Assembly (NCBI GenBank): GCA_002083565.1
Contig: MSXM01000096.1
Location: forward strand, 1 to 6,085
DNA length: 6,085 nucleotides
From: Nitrospira sp. ST-bin4
GTDB lineage: Bacteria > Nitrospirota > Nitrospiria > Nitrospirales > Nitrospiraceae
Direction of reading: 5' to 3'
In this document: positions 5,378 through 6,085 of the stretch, one piece after another
Numbering within the stretch: the first letter of the stretch is position 1
Layout of the letters: every line of letters begins with the position of its first letter
The notes under the pieces: generated by a model
Databases searched by the model: none
Told to the model about the DNA's origin: nothing
The model's input: the letters and a program-made list of their open reading frames with translations, nothing else
Translations under genes and position numbers: made by a program

Positions 5378-6085
5378 CTAGATCCCCTTGATCCCCCGTT
5401 GCCAAAGCAACTGGACAGAGCCTTTAGGAATATCCGACTTGGGCCACTGCATCACCTGGTCCGCCAGCTTTATGAAGGCCTGGGATGCCGGCGAATCTGG
5501 AAACGCCTCTACCACCGCTTTTTGCCTGATCACCGCCAAGGGAACATAGTCATCGTGCGGGATATACCCCACATATTCCACAGCCACATGAAGAAACTGG
5601 TCGATGGCCCGGTCCAACTTCCTAAATACCTCCGCCGCTTCCCGGCGGCTTTTCGCCTGATTGACCAGCACTTTGAAATGGCGCTCCCGATACTGACGCG
5701 CCAGCACTTTAATCAGCGCATAGGCATCGGTCAGCGATGTCGGTTCCGGCGTGGCGACAACCACCGTTTCATGAGCCGAGGCGGCAAAGAATGTGACATT
5801 GGATGAAATGCCCGCGCCGGTATCGATCAGCAGCACATCCATCCCGGCGGCGAACTGCTCCAATTGCTCCTGGATGATGATCTGCTGCGAGTCGGTCAGC
5901 GCCGTAAGATGCGGCACGCCGGAACTGGCGGGCAGCACGTGGATGCCTGCAGGACCTTCCACCACGATCTCGTCCAGCGTGCGTACGCCCGACAATACGT
6001 CTTCGATCGTGTAGCGGGGCACGAGCCCCAGCAACACATCCAAATTCCCCAATCCGATGTCCGCATCCAACACCAGCACGCGCTT
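5378..6085 (-). CDS. flhG: FlhG, MinD-like flagellar number/placement ATPase (5' end cut by window edge)
   Basis: A P-loop ATPase of the MinD/ParA (SIMIBI) class, known as FlhG, FleN or YlxH. With the GTPase FlhF it sets the number and site of flagella at the inner face of the cytoplasmic membrane. About 235 codons are visible. The frame stays open to the window edge, so the true start and the deviant Walker A loop (KGGVGKT type) lie outside; the GTG at 6079 is internal, not a start. Visible hallmarks are the DADIGLGNLDVLLG switch motif at the very beginning, the Walker B-like DVLLIDTGAGIS near visible residue 85, and the VNQAKSRREA nucleotide-pocket segment. The GLGNLDVLLG wording separates FlhG from MinD and Soj. 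The C-terminal tail (GSVQLLWQRGIKGI) could be an amphipathic membrane-targeting end, which is inference. The stop is TAG, 173 bp before fliA, the usual flhF-flhG-fliA order. Confidence 0.93.
   Translation of the reverse strand, partial: KRVLVLDADIGLGNLDVLLGLVPRYTIEDVLSGVRTLDEIVVEGPAGIHVLPASSGVPHLTALTDSQQIIIQEQLEQFAAGMDVLLIDTGAGISSNVTFFAASAHETVVVATPEPTSLTDAYALIKVLARQYRERHFKVLVNQAKSRREAAEVFRKLDRAIDQFLHVAVEYVGYIPHDDYVPLAVIRQKAVVEAFPDSPASQAFIKLADQVMQWPKSDIPKGSVQLLWQRGIKGI

Overview
The window holds part of a flagellar gene cluster from a Gram-negative bacterium. Every gene lies on the minus strand, so the biological reading order runs from the right edge to the left: flhG (cut at the right edge), fliA, flgF, flgG, flgA, flgH, flgI (cut at the left edge). 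An L-ring lipoprotein (FlgH) and a P-ring protein (FlgI) imply an outer membrane and a peptidoglycan layer. The gene order, the moderately high GC content and short palindromic repeats in the gene junctions suggest a Nitrospirota (Nitrospira-like) or related lineage. This assignment is inference from order and protein style, not proof.

Right part (about 4452-6085): flhG encodes a MinD-like ATPase that controls flagellar number and placement. fliA encodes sigma-28, which transcribes late flagellar genes. A 173-bp gap separates them. Middle (4108-4451): a 344-bp gap without a convincing gene. It holds a palindromic repeat and a well-formed sigma-54 promoter (GG-N10-GC spacing) pointing into flgF. 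Left part (1-4107): flgF and flgG encode rod proteins, flgA the P-ring assembly chaperone, flgH the L ring and flgI the P ring. These five genes build the rod and the bushing that carries it through the cell wall and outer membrane. They probably form one operon driven from the sigma-54 promoter, while FliA, made just upstream, serves the later stage.

The most unusual feature is a family of short imperfect palindromes, bounded by AAGAGC and GCTCTT, inserted at successive gene junctions: fliA/flgF, flgF/flgG, the start of flgH, and probably a decayed copy inside the flgI leader. All three clear copies share a 15-bp core. In flgH, and perhaps flgI, the repeat has become part of the reading frame, giving unusually long N-terminal leaders ahead of the signal peptide. 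Apart from this the locus is ordinary flagellar machinery. I see no CRISPR array, transposase, tRNA, rRNA or defence system.
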